From UBA4716 sp002438865 (GTDB lineage Bacteria > Bacillota > Clostridia > UBA1381), in the NCBI GenBank assembly GCA_937907325.1, contig CALERO010000042.1:1-44578 (forward strand): a stretch of DNA of 44,578 nt, read 5' to 3'. A model generated the notes under the pieces. That model searched no databases. It saw only the letters and a list, made by a program, of their open reading frames with translations, and was not told where the DNA came from. Below are positions 16,058 to 22,411 of this stretch, in pieces. The first letter of the stretch is position 1. Each line of letters opens with the position of its first letter. A program made the translations under genes and the position numbers.

Positions 16058-16086
16058 TTGCAAACTATCGTTTAATATGCTATAAT
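16058..16086 (+). promoter_or_regulatory. Sigma-A promoter of the two-methyltransferase operon
   Basis: TTGCAA (16058-16063) and TATAAT (16081-16086) are 17 bp apart, 40 bp before the regulator start codon. It lies in the gap shared with the divergent SfsA-like gene. Confidence 0.7.
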
Positions 16087-16125
16087 ATAATTAAACATAT
16101 ATATCATGAGAGCGAGGGAATTGCT

Positions 16126-16332
16126 TTGGCTGTATCTTACAATAAACTCTGGAAACTGCTTATTGATAAAAATATGAAAAAAATGGATCTTAAAGAAGCT
16201 GCTGGAATAGGTTCTACAACATTATCCAAACTTAGCAAGAATCAGCCAGTGTCGATGGAAGTGATTATGAAACTATGCGGTGTATTAGGTTGCAATGTTG
16301 GCGACATTATGGATGTCATAGAAAAACAATAG
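16126..16332 (+). CDS. Small Cro/CI-family regulator (controller-like)
   Basis: A TTG start with GAGGGA upstream gives 68 residues. The whole protein is one helix-turn-helix domain of the YozG/HTH_26 kind: DLKEAAGIGSTTLSKLSKNQ is the DNA-reading part, followed by VIMKLCGVLGCNVGDIMDVI. It ends 16 bp before the first methyltransferase and is clearly in the same operon. Its place and size fit a controller protein that times methyltransferase and nuclease expression in restriction-modification systems. Binding sites were not identified. Confidence 0.8.
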   Translation: MAVSYNKLWKLLIDKNMKKMDLKEAAGIGSTTLSKLSKNQPVSMEVIMKLCGVLGCNVGDIMDVIEKQ

Positions 16333-16348
16333 AAGGGAGACTGTTATT

Positions 16349-17758
16349 ATGAGTTTAGCTCAAAATGCATATATAGATGCTTCAAATGTTTATGAAAGCT
16401 CACTTGAGAACAACTACAAAAAAGATAATGGTATCTTTTATACAGATCTCTCTCTTGCTGAGAAAATGTTATGTGAGTTGAAATTACCTAAGGATGTTTC
16501 GATCATGGATCCTTGTTGCGGTTCGGGTGTTTTTCTCTATGCAGCAAAAAAACACGGTTACATGAAACTTTATGGAATAGATCAAGATAAAAATGCAATT
16601 AAATTTTGCTTAAATAATATCAATAACGTTTCTTTTAATACCTACGATTCCATTAGTAGTAGCGGTGAAGATTTATTAAAGGCACTTGAACTTACAAAAC
16701 CTGATGTAATTATTGGCAACCCACCCTATGTACCTTTGTCAGGAGACGTTGAATTAAACTGTGATTACCTTTTCAAACGCAGAGTGTCTGATTCTGGAAA
16801 CAATTTGTTTGTAGCAGCTCTAATGCGAGCTTTTGAAATCGTAAAAGAAAACGGCATTGTATCTTACATAATTCCCAAAAATTTCTTACATGTAGCAGGA
16901 TACAGTTTGCTGAGAAGAACGCTTCTTGAAGAAAAGACAATCCTTTCAATTATAGATATTGGTGCCTATTTCAAGAATGTGCGCGGAGAACAAATCATCC
17001 TTACCGTTAAAAAATGCGTAGCCGATAAAAAACATAAGATTAAATTGAAGAAATTATCAAGCAATCGTTTTGTAACTATGTGTAGTATTCCTCAGTCGTT
17101 TTATAAAGATGAAATACTGATTTTTAACTGCGCAGAAGATTATTCAACATATAAAAAATTAATTTCTTCATATCAAACATTATCTGATTTATGTAATGGT
17201 TATGTTGGTAGAGGAAAATCAACTTCTAAAGAAGCGATTGCAGGAAAAGAAATACGTAAGTTTGGATATAAAAACCATATTGTTCCCATGAAAGGAAACA
17301 AAGTTTTTATTCAAAATATTTACAGTGCGGAAGCAGGTATAATAGCTGCGTTTGGCGGAGATATGGAAGCAACACAGACAGTTACTGTATTTACAGATGG
17401 TGACGAAAAAATGTGCCGTTATATATTAGGTATACTTCATTCTCGGTTGTGTAATCTTTTCTTATACAAATACTGTTATAATTATTCCAAGCTTACAATG
17501 CACACTGATGCAAAATATTTAAAGAAAATACCGCTCCCATCAACCAACCAACAAACTGTGTATTTCGATTCCATACTTAGTTTGGTTAGTAGATTGGAAA
17601 ACAATGATTATATGAGCCAAGGATGGTTTGATTGTTTAGAAGAATTAAATCAGGTTGTATACAAGGCATATGGCATTAATAAAAAAGAATCTGATTATAT
17701 TGATTGTGAAGTAAAAAGAATTCAATCTAAGAGGTGGATTTCAGATGGACAACTCTAA
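16349..17758 (+). CDS. DNA adenine-N6 methyltransferase (gamma-class type)
   Basis: The product is 469 residues. SAM-binding motif I is MDPCCGSGVF (about 53-62) and catalytic motif IV is NPPY at 124-127, the order and residues of N6-adenine enzymes of the Eco57I/TaqI kind. The C-terminal half (about 260-430) has the features of a target-recognition domain, including the ending YLKKIPLP that is common there. No nuclease motif is seen, so it is not a fused type IIG enzyme. The next methyltransferase starts inside its last codons (14-bp overlap). It presumably protects one strand or half-site of the target of this operon. Confidence 0.88.
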   Translation: MSLAQNAYIDASNVYESSLENNYKKDNGIFYTDLSLAEKMLCELKLPKDVSIMDPCCGSGVFLYAAKKHGYMKLYGIDQDKNAIKFCLNNINNVSFNTYDSISSSGEDLLKALELTKPDVIIGNPPYVPLSGDVELNCDYLFKRRVSDSGNNLFVAALMRAFEIVKENGIVSYIIPKNFLHVAGYSLLRRTLLEEKTILSIIDIGAYFKNVRGEQIILTVKKCVADKKHKIKLKKLSSNRFVTMCSIPQSFYKDEILIFNCAEDYSTYKKLISSYQTLSDLCNGYVGRGKSTSKEAIAGKEIRKFGYKNHIVPMKGNKVFIQNIYSAEAGIIAAFGGDMEATQTVTVFTDGDEKMCRYILGILHSRLCNLFLYKYCYNYSKLTMHTDAKYLKKIPLPSTNQQTVYFDSILSLVSRLENNDYMSQGWFDCLEELNQVVYKAYGINKKESDYIDCEVKRIQSKRWISDGQL

Positions 17759-18518
17759 AAAGTGTAATGATCTCACTGGAAAAGAGTGGCTTCAAAACTC
17801 TTTTAGCATTTGGCGAGATTTATCAAAAACAAAAGAAGAAAAAGATTTTAAACACCCCGCATCTTATCCTGTATCGTTATGTGAAAAACTAATACGAACA
17901 TTTTCAAGGGCAAACTCGTGCGTATTAGATCCATTTAACGGAATTGGTTCTACAACTGTGGCTGCTCAAAATCTTGGATGTAATGCCACAGGAATTGATT
18001 TATCCGAAGATTTTTGCAATATAGCAAGACAACGTGTAGGTGTGGATGATAAAATTGAAATTATCAATGGCGATAGCTTTGAAATATTAAAAAGGCTTCC
18101 CGAAAATCACTTTGATATTTGCGTTACATCGCCACCGTATTGGGACATTCTCAATATGAAACGTAGCGCTGATCAAAAAGATGCTGTGAACTATTCAGAT
18201 AAAGCGAATGACGTTGGAAATATAGCTAACTATAACGAATTTATTGATACATTATCAACGCTTTTTTCTTCGGTTAATAGAGTTTTAAAAAAAGGTGGTT
18301 ATTGTATCGTAAATGTTATGGATATTCGTAAAAAAAGCAACTTTTATCCATTGCACAGTGACTTGGCTACAGCTTTACAAAAAGTCGGGTTTATTTTTGA
18401 CGATTTAATTATATGGGATAGACAGTCAGACTACAACAATATGCGTCCGCTCGGATATCCGTATAGATTTCGTATAAATAAAGTGCACGAATATTTATTA
18501 ATTTTTATAAAGGAGTAA
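17745..18518 (+). CDS. DNA cytosine-N4 type methyltransferase
   Basis: The product is 257 residues, short for a methyltransferase and without a large recognition domain. Motif I is LDPFNGIGSTT (61-71) and motif IV is TSPPYW (128-133). SPPYW is typical of N4-cytosine enzymes, though some adenine enzymes share it. HPASYPVSLCEKLI before motif I is the usual SAM-contact segment. It overlaps the m6A-type gene by 14 bp and is followed 5 bp later by the next gene. Two methyltransferases of different chemistry suggest an asymmetric target with a different modification on each strand. Confidence 0.85.
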   Translation: MDNSKKCNDLTGKEWLQNSFSIWRDLSKTKEEKDFKHPASYPVSLCEKLIRTFSRANSCVLDPFNGIGSTTVAAQNLGCNATGIDLSEDFCNIARQRVGVDDKIEIINGDSFEILKRLPENHFDICVTSPPYWDILNMKRSADQKDAVNYSDKANDVGNIANYNEFIDTLSTLFSSVNRVLKKGGYCIVNVMDIRKKSNFYPLHSDLATALQKVGFIFDDLIIWDRQSDYNNMRPLGYPYRFRINKVHEYLLIFIKE

Positions 18519-18523
18519 TTACC

Positions 18524-18979
18524 ATGCCATTATTAGGCCCCAGAGCGCTTGACATAGAAGTTAATACGGCAGATTTTTGCTTGATTTTGGGGTATTTATG
18601 CAGTCCAGGAAGAATTGGAATCATTGAAGCACAGATTCCAGAAGAAAAAGCATTTATGTTCGAAAGAGAATTTCCCAATGAAGAATATTATCCTATAACC
18701 CAAGGTGAAACAACTGGCGGATATTCAATGAAACGGAGTCATCAACTTCGTATTTATTTTAATAATATAAATAATTGTCCCGCTGTTCTTCGTCCCTTTT
18801 TAGGAGAGGGAAATACCAGTTATGTAAAAAGAATCAATAAGGGGAAGTTTGTCGAGAAAATTGTTAGAGATTATTGTTTTCATTTTGGTGAATATCAAGA
18901 TGTGACAGCGATACGTGCAGCCGTATCTCGCTTGCACCCTGCAAATGTTGCAGATTTTGATAGGGGGTATAATTTATAA
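18524..18979 (+). CDS. Degenerate single-motif LAGLIDADG-like protein
   Basis: The product is 151 residues with AAAGGAG before the ATG. Residues 20-31 (LILGYLCSPGRI) match the helix-and-turn of a LAGLIDADG motif and align with YLLGMICGNGEI in the protein at 19355. The similarity continues: IEAQIPEEK versus ISIEIPHKK, and LRIYFNNINNCPAVLRPFLG versus VRIYVRASITDIRTVLEPLIG. The position of the catalytic aspartate is a proline, so it should not cut by the usual mechanism. It could act as a DNA-recognition subunit, as WhiA-type degenerate LAGLIDADG folds do. The family call rests on my visual alignment. Confidence 0.55.
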   Translation: MPLLGPRALDIEVNTADFCLILGYLCSPGRIGIIEAQIPEEKAFMFEREFPNEEYYPITQGETTGGYSMKRSHQLRIYFNNINNCPAVLRPFLGEGNTSYVKRINKGKFVEKIVRDYCFHFGEYQDVTAIRAAVSRLHPANVADFDRGYNL

Positions 18980-18991
18980 ATGGAGGATTTT

Positions 18992-19339
18992 ATGGTAGAA
19001 AGAATTTTAGATTTTTTAAATGATATTAAGAGTGATGGCGAAGACTTTTTCATCGAAGCTGAAGCTAAACTGGTAATAATGACCACTTTTATAAATGAAT
19101 ACAATAGAACACACGCTCCTTCTATTACAGTTAATAGCGATGGAATAATTGTTTTACAAGATAACGCTAATAAATGGTCTCTCGAATTAAGACTTTATGT
19201 CTCTGTTGCTCCACCTGATGACATTGCACATCTGTTTGGAAGAAACAGAGTATATAAGACTGATTATTCATATCGTCTTAACAATAATAAACTTATTCGA
19301 GAACTATTTGATAGAGGGTGCAGAATTGGAATAAATTAA
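18992..19339 (+). CDS. Small protein of unknown function in the methyltransferase operon
   Basis: The second ATG (18992) has GGAGG 4 bases upstream; the ATG at 18980 directly touches the previous stop and lacks a site. The product is 115 residues with no recognisable family. An N-terminal helical, acidic part (FLNDIKSDGEDFFIEAEAK) is followed by a mixed alpha/beta part ending RELFDRGCRIGIN. No transmembrane segment, cysteine cluster or nuclease motif is visible. It sits between the two LAGLIDADG-like genes with 12-15 bp gaps, so it is probably a component or partner of the same system. Confidence 0.6.
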   Translation: MVERILDFLNDIKSDGEDFFIEAEAKLVIMTTFINEYNRTHAPSITVNSDGIIVLQDNANKWSLELRLYVSVAPPDDIAHLFGRNRVYKTDYSYRLNNNKLIRELFDRGCRIGIN

Positions 19340-19354
19340 AAAGGTTGTGATTAT

Positions 19355-20242
19355 ATGAACAGAGAAATGTCTTACCTCTTAGGTATGATTTGTGGCAATG
19401 GAGAAATAAAACGCGGAGCTATAGAAACAACTATCTCTATTGAAATTCCGCACAAAAAATTAGCAACAGAAAACAATAACGATGTTAGAATATATGTGCG
19501 TGCAAGTATAACCGATATTCGTACTGTTTTAGAACCTCTTATTGGTACAGGTTTAAACTTTACTCAGCAGGATAATTATTCAATCATTTCTTTTACCAAA
19601 AGAAATGACGAATATATGATGAGAGAAATTTTGCGCTATACTGGAAACGCCGTATCTCATGAAAATATAAGGATTGACGAAGAAATTTTTGCATTCACTC
19701 GTGATGAAAAGATTTCATTTTTACAAGGGTTCGCTGATGTAACTGGTTACATTCGCAGAAGTAACTACTTCTTCAAAACATATATGCATCGCGTTTACTT
19801 AGAGGTGCCGCATAATTGGCATTTAGTAAGTGATGTTTGCCAATTGCTTAAAGATGTTAACATTCCCGTTCAAGCGATAGATTGGGCTCACCCAAATATG
19901 CGGGATGGAAATCTTGTTAAATATAATGAAGGCAAACCTGATTTTTGGAAAAAGGAACATCAAATAAAAATATGGGCAAACGAATTTTTGCCCATAGGCT
20001 TTGCTGTTCTGCATAAAAGAGAAGCTCTCACTCAATTTGCAATCGAATTAGTTGATGGCATTAAATCAGAAGGGAAAAATCCTGAAAATGTAACTCATAA
20101 ATTTTATTGGGAAGGGAAAGGAAAGAATAAAGTCAAGCCACACCATCCCAGTGAAAACGATGCTTTTATTCCTTCAGAAATTAGAGGAAGACACTATGAT
20201 TCTTGGAAGCAAATAGCCAAAGATTTAGGTTACGAGGAGTAA
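19355..20242 (+). CDS. Two-motif LAGLIDADG-like protein lacking catalytic acids
   Basis: The product is 295 residues. Two LAGLIDADG-like helices are visible: YLLGMICGNGEI (7-18) and FLQGFADVTGYI (122-133). Each is followed by a beta-strand region of the expected kind (ISIEIPHKK; RVYLEVPHNW, then DVCQLLKDVNI). In intact enzymes the eighth position of each motif is aspartate or glutamate; here it is N15 and T130. DNA binding may be retained while cleavage is lost, unless other residues take over. A C-terminal extension (about 225-295) is basic with paired histidines. It lies between the small unknown gene and the PD-(D/E)XK-like gene, 4 bp apart from the latter. Confidence 0.6.
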   Translation: MNREMSYLLGMICGNGEIKRGAIETTISIEIPHKKLATENNNDVRIYVRASITDIRTVLEPLIGTGLNFTQQDNYSIISFTKRNDEYMMREILRYTGNAVSHENIRIDEEIFAFTRDEKISFLQGFADVTGYIRRSNYFFKTYMHRVYLEVPHNWHLVSDVCQLLKDVNIPVQAIDWAHPNMRDGNLVKYNEGKPDFWKKEHQIKIWANEFLPIGFAVLHKREALTQFAIELVDGIKSEGKNPENVTHKFYWEGKGKNKVKPHHPSENDAFIPSEIRGRHYDSWKQIAKDLGYEE

Positions 20243-20246
20243 TAAT

Positions 20247-20726
20247 ATGAAGGAATTTGATTTATATCCGCCAATGCAACATTGGCTTGAATTATACTTG
20301 AAGGATAAGTACAAATCTGCCGACGAGATTATCGTGGTTGATGCACACAGCGAACGATTAGACCGAGTTTTAAGAAAATACGATATTATACAAGAAGAAG
20401 CCATTGGAGTTGACATTCAAATTGATGTACTTGGAATCGTAAAGAAAGCTGATAAATTCAAGCTGTTTTTTATTGAGGCGAAAAAGACAAACTTAACGCT
20501 CCGTGATTTAGGCCAACTGTGGGCATATTGCAAACTGATTGATCCAGAAGAAGCATTTTTGCTGACTTCTGCTGGATTGGGTTCGTTAAATAAACTTTTG
20601 AATGTTTATAAAAGAGAGGACTTGCTGGATTTCGGTGATGGTAAACGTATTAAAAAGATGAAGATAGCTATATGGAATATAAATACCAATTCTCCAGATG
20701 CGTCTACTATGGTTCCAAAGATTTGA
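20247..20726 (+). CDS. PD-(D/E)XK-like nuclease, probable restriction component
   Basis: The product is 159 residues, with GAGGAG upstream. IGVDIQIDVLGI (about 73-84), then FFIEAKKTNLTLRDLGQL (about 96-113), gives the D...E-x-K signature and the following helix of PD-(D/E)XK enzymes. Its N-terminal LYPPMQHWLELYLK is a helical cap also seen in restriction-like nucleases. It has no room for a recognition domain and is the last gene of the operon. The cleavage activity of the system most likely resides here, with specificity supplied by other subunits; that division of labour is inference. Confidence 0.7.
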   Translation: MKEFDLYPPMQHWLELYLKDKYKSADEIIVVDAHSERLDRVLRKYDIIQEEAIGVDIQIDVLGIVKKADKFKLFFIEAKKTNLTLRDLGQLWAYCKLIDPEEAFLLTSAGLGSLNKLLNVYKREDLLDFGDGKRIKKMKIAIWNINTNSPDASTMVPKI

Positions 20727-20790
20727 TTTGGATAGCATTGGTGATGTCAACAAGCTCACCGTAGCCATAACCATTTGTCTGTCCGTTAAG

Positions 20791-21015
20791 CTAATCATTA
20801 AATATAATTACATTCGATTTTGCTCTTGCATCGGCATATCCCAATCCGGTTTGGACTTCTGTAAAAATATCGCCCACGAGATTTTCAACAACAGCTATGG
20901 CTTCATCGGTAGCATAGCAGGGTGCCGATTCTTTCGGCACCTCTGTTGCATTTACAGAAAAATAACTTATTAAGATTGATATGATTAATAAGCTGGATAT
21001 GATTGATTTTTTCAT
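20791..21015 (-). CDS. Small secreted protein coupled to tnpV
   Basis: The product is 74 residues. A strong signal peptide (MKKSIISSLLIISILISYF, cleavage plausible after VNA) precedes a short acidic mature part. AGGAGG stands before the ATG. The start overlaps the tnpV stop as ATGA, so the two are translationally coupled. The same frame stays open for 25 more codons beyond the TAG stop (NGQTNGYGYGELVDITNAIQ), so the gene may be the shortened form of a longer one. Function unknown. Confidence 0.5.
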   Translation of the reverse strand: MKKSIISSLLIISILISYFSVNATEVPKESAPCYATDEAIAVVENLVGDIFTEVQTGLGYADARAKSNVIIFND

Positions 21016-21398
21016 TTTGAAACACCTCCTGCATAAACGATGTTCTCAAAAACAATTTCTTCTGCGGTGTGATTTATTTGCTCCATAGCAGAAATCCAAG
21101 CAAATTGGTCATTGGCTTTGAGTTCTTCTGTAACATCTCGTTGGACAACTAATTCTTTAATCAATCTATCAACCATTTCCTTTGCTGTTGTGTCAATTTC
21201 TTCAAGATATGCAAGCCAAGTTCCGTCAATCATCTTTGCAGTATAAAAACAAGGTCTGTTCTCTTTAATAAATTTTGCGTGCATCCTGCCGTACTTCCCG
21301 ATGTTATAAACTTTATCATCAGGCCCAGTTAAATTTGGAATGTAGTAATCTCCGTTTCTTACATACTCAATTCCGTTTTCAATAAATCTTTCTTTCAT
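21012..21398 (-). CDS. tnpV: TnpV-like transposon-encoded protein
   Basis: The 128-residue product matches the TnpV layout: GDYYIPNLTGPDD, then IGKYGRMHAKFIKENRP, then a helical region with DTTAKEMVDRLIKELVVQRDVTEELKANDQ and a final HTAEEIVFENIVYA. TnpV genes accompany mobilizable and conjugative elements of Clostridia; their biochemical role is not established. AAAGGAGG precedes the ATG. It stands alone on the minus strand at the right end of the island and supports origin of this part from a Clostridial mobile element. Confidence 0.85.
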   Translation of the reverse strand: MKERFIENGIEYVRNGDYYIPNLTGPDDKVYNIGKYGRMHAKFIKENRPCFYTAKMIDGTWLAYLEEIDTTAKEMVDRLIKELVVQRDVTEELKANDQFAWISAMEQINHTAEEIVFENIVYAGGVSK

Positions 21399-21576
21399 AG
21401 CATAAACGCCTCCTTTAAGTTTCGTATCTTTATTTTATCAGAAGGCAATTACTTTGACGAATGTGTGAATACGAAGAATAAAAAAGAGACAAAACCGATT
21501 AAAGCCTTATCTCTTTGAAGTGCAACATTATTTTTTCTTACTCTTGCAATTAAAATTAGGGTAATCCAAATAAATC

Positions 21577-21620
21577 AAAAATCCGAACCCATTACCGATT
21601 GGTACAAGGTTCGGATTTTT
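21577..21620 (-). terminator. Terminator of the intact tRNA-Leu gene
   Basis: Perfect 13-bp arms (21577-21589 and 21608-21620, AAAAATCCGAACC type) start 6 bp after the encoded CCA on the minus strand. One arm of the same sequence remains behind the split tRNA half at 6309-6327. Confidence 0.85.
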
Positions 21621-21626
21621 ACTGTT

Positions 21627-21710
21627 TGGTGCGGGCGAAGGGACTTGAACCCCCACGATAAAATCACTAGATCCTAAGTCTAGCGCGTCTGCCAATTCCG
21701 CCACGCCCGC
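21627..21710 (-). tRNA. tRNA-Leu (anticodon UAG), intact
   Basis: Read on the minus strand: acceptor GCGGGCG/CGCCCGC, D arm with GGCGGAATTGGCAGACGC, anticodon stem CTAGA/TCTAG around CTTAGGA (anticodon TAG), a long variable arm, T loop TTCAAGT, and A73 with encoded CCA. It has the same anticodon as the gene broken by the island but a different acceptor stem, so it is a diverged second copy. It lies 126 bp inside the right island border. It may be transcribed from the original promoter at 22331-22359 through the intervening small element. Confidence 0.96.
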
Positions 21711-21836
21711 ATATTAAGTTTTTCCTCTTGATTTTTACACGGCAGAGGTACACCGAGGAGGAGCAGAAAAGCTTAATCCTCATATATGAAAACGGTAAAA
21801 ACCGTTATCAACAATAAAATCACATACAGGACGGAA

Positions 21837-21874
21837 CCTAAGTCTGGCGCGTCTGCCAATTCCGCCACAGGTGC
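21837..21874 (-). pseudogene. 5' half of the split tRNA-Leu(UAG) gene
   Basis: On the minus strand it reads GCACCTG (acceptor), TGGCGGAATTGGCAGACGC (D arm), CCAGA and CTTAGG, then diverges. The complementary acceptor strand CAGGTGC and anticodon strand TCTGG are at 6336-6386. Its first 15 bases are repeated at 22297-22311 beside the original promoter. Confidence 0.9.
21860..21874 (-). repeat. 15-bp target duplication, inner copy (tRNA 5' end)
   Basis: TTCCGCCACAGGTGC occurs here and at 22297-22311 in the same orientation. It is the first 15 bases of the tRNA-Leu gene read from the other strand. The two copies bracket the four-helix-bundle gene. Confidence 0.85.
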
Positions 21875-22296
21875 GTATTAAATTGAAAGTTGAAAATGGA
21901 AAATTGAAAATTATTGTTTTGATGATTTTATAATGCTCACCAACATTTTTTCCAATTCAACACAATTAGCTAAAAGTGAAGAGCTTTCTTTCTCAGAAAG
22001 AAAGTCGGTTGCCTTTAAAAGCCTAATCCAATATTTTGTTTCAGAGGTTTCTTTTAATGCAATATTCATTTTAGAAACAAAATCAGGTTTGCTCTGTGCT
22101 TGTTCAGCTTCAGATACATTTGCACCAACGCTTGTGCCGCTGCGGAGCAATTGCTTGGAAAGAACATATTCTTTCTTTTCAGTTGCTAAATACTTATACA
22201 AACTGATAATACGAACTGCAAAGTCAAAGCTTTTGGTTTCAATAATATTTCCCATTTATCTACTCACTTTCAATTTTCAATTATCAATTTTTTAAT
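21875..22296 (-). mobile_element. Mini-element carrying a four-helix-bundle (S23/IVP-like) gene
   Basis: The segment between the 15-bp duplications has related AATTGAAAGT-type sequences near both ends in opposite orientation (21880-21910 and 22268-22290), forming imperfect terminal inverted repeats, and a single gene. Similar genes are known inside intervening sequences of 23S rRNA. No transposase is encoded, so how it moves is unknown. Confidence 0.7.
21911..22255 (-). CDS. Four-helix-bundle protein (23S rRNA IVP / S23 family)
   Basis: The 114-residue product is a clear member of the family: SFDFAVRIISLYKYL, then LSKQLLRSGTSVGANVSEA, then FVSKMNIALKETSETKYWIRLL are its hallmark stretches. 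The fold is four antiparallel helices that assemble as a pentameric barrel, related to Avd of diversity-generating retroelements. Genes of this family are found in intervening sequences of 23S rRNA genes and as stand-alone copies; their biochemical function is unsettled. Here it lies in a unit inserted at the 5' end of a tRNA-Leu gene and would be transcribed from the tRNA promoter. No reverse transcriptase is nearby. Confidence 0.92.
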   Translation of the reverse strand: MGNIIETKSFDFAVRIISLYKYLATEKKEYVLSKQLLRSGTSVGANVSEAEQAQSKPDFVSKMNIALKETSETKYWIRLLKATDFLSEKESSSLLANCVELEKMLVSIIKSSKQ

Positions 22297-22311
22297 TTCC
22301 GCCACAGGTGC
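22297..22311 (-). repeat. 15-bp target duplication, outer copy (tRNA 5' end)
   Basis: Exact copy of 21860-21874, correctly placed 20 bp downstream of the tRNA promoter -10 box. It marks where the original tRNA-Leu transcript would begin its mature part. Confidence 0.85.
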
Positions 22312-22330
22312 AAACAAATTCAACTTAAAT

Positions 22331-22359
22331 ATTATAGCAAATTTTATCTGTAATGTCAA
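22331..22359 (-). promoter_or_regulatory. Consensus sigma-A promoter of the original tRNA-Leu gene
   Basis: On the minus strand TTGACA (complement of 22354-22359) and TATAAT (complement of 22331-22336) are exactly 17 bp apart, a full consensus typical of stable RNA genes. It faces the duplicated tRNA 5' end at 22311. The -35 box is part of the ftsY terminator palindrome. Confidence 0.9.
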
Positions 22360-22399
22360 GAAATTTAATAAAAATAACTTTTTATTAAATTTCTTGACA
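22354..22399 (-). terminator. Perfect 21-bp palindrome ending the ftsY transcript
   Basis: Arms 22354-22374 and 22379-22399 are perfectly complementary with a TAAC loop, 12 bp after the ftsY stop. The stem is AT-rich with an A/T tract, so it acts as a probable terminator. Its distal arm contains the -35 box of the tRNA promoter. Confidence 0.75.
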
Positions 22400-22411
22400 T
22401 AATTCTACGGT

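Larger units (their letters stand above)
6387..21836. mobile_element. Defence island of about 15.45 kb inserted in the tRNA-Leu anticodon loop
   Basis: The limits are set by the two halves of the disrupted tRNA-Leu gene, each ending in CCTAA. The content is AT-rich and accessory: AAA/DUF4143 ATPase, type III R-M, pseudogenes, DUF6076-like protein, hairpin array, SfsA-like nuclease, a two-methyltransferase operon, TnpV and an intact tRNA-Leu(UAG) near the right end. No integrase or transposase able to explain the insertion is present inside. The island may have lost it, been mobilised in trans, or grown by several insertions. Confidence 0.75.

Noticed and set aside
19355..20242. LAGLIDADG protein as a homing endonuclease of an intron or intein.
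   Set aside because: It is not inside an intron or a host gene, the catalytic acids are missing, and it is packed in an operon with methyltransferases.
21875..22311. Four-helix-bundle gene as the Avd of a diversity-generating retroelement.
   Set aside because: No reverse transcriptase, template repeat or variable target gene is present; the flanking tRNA duplication explains the unit better.
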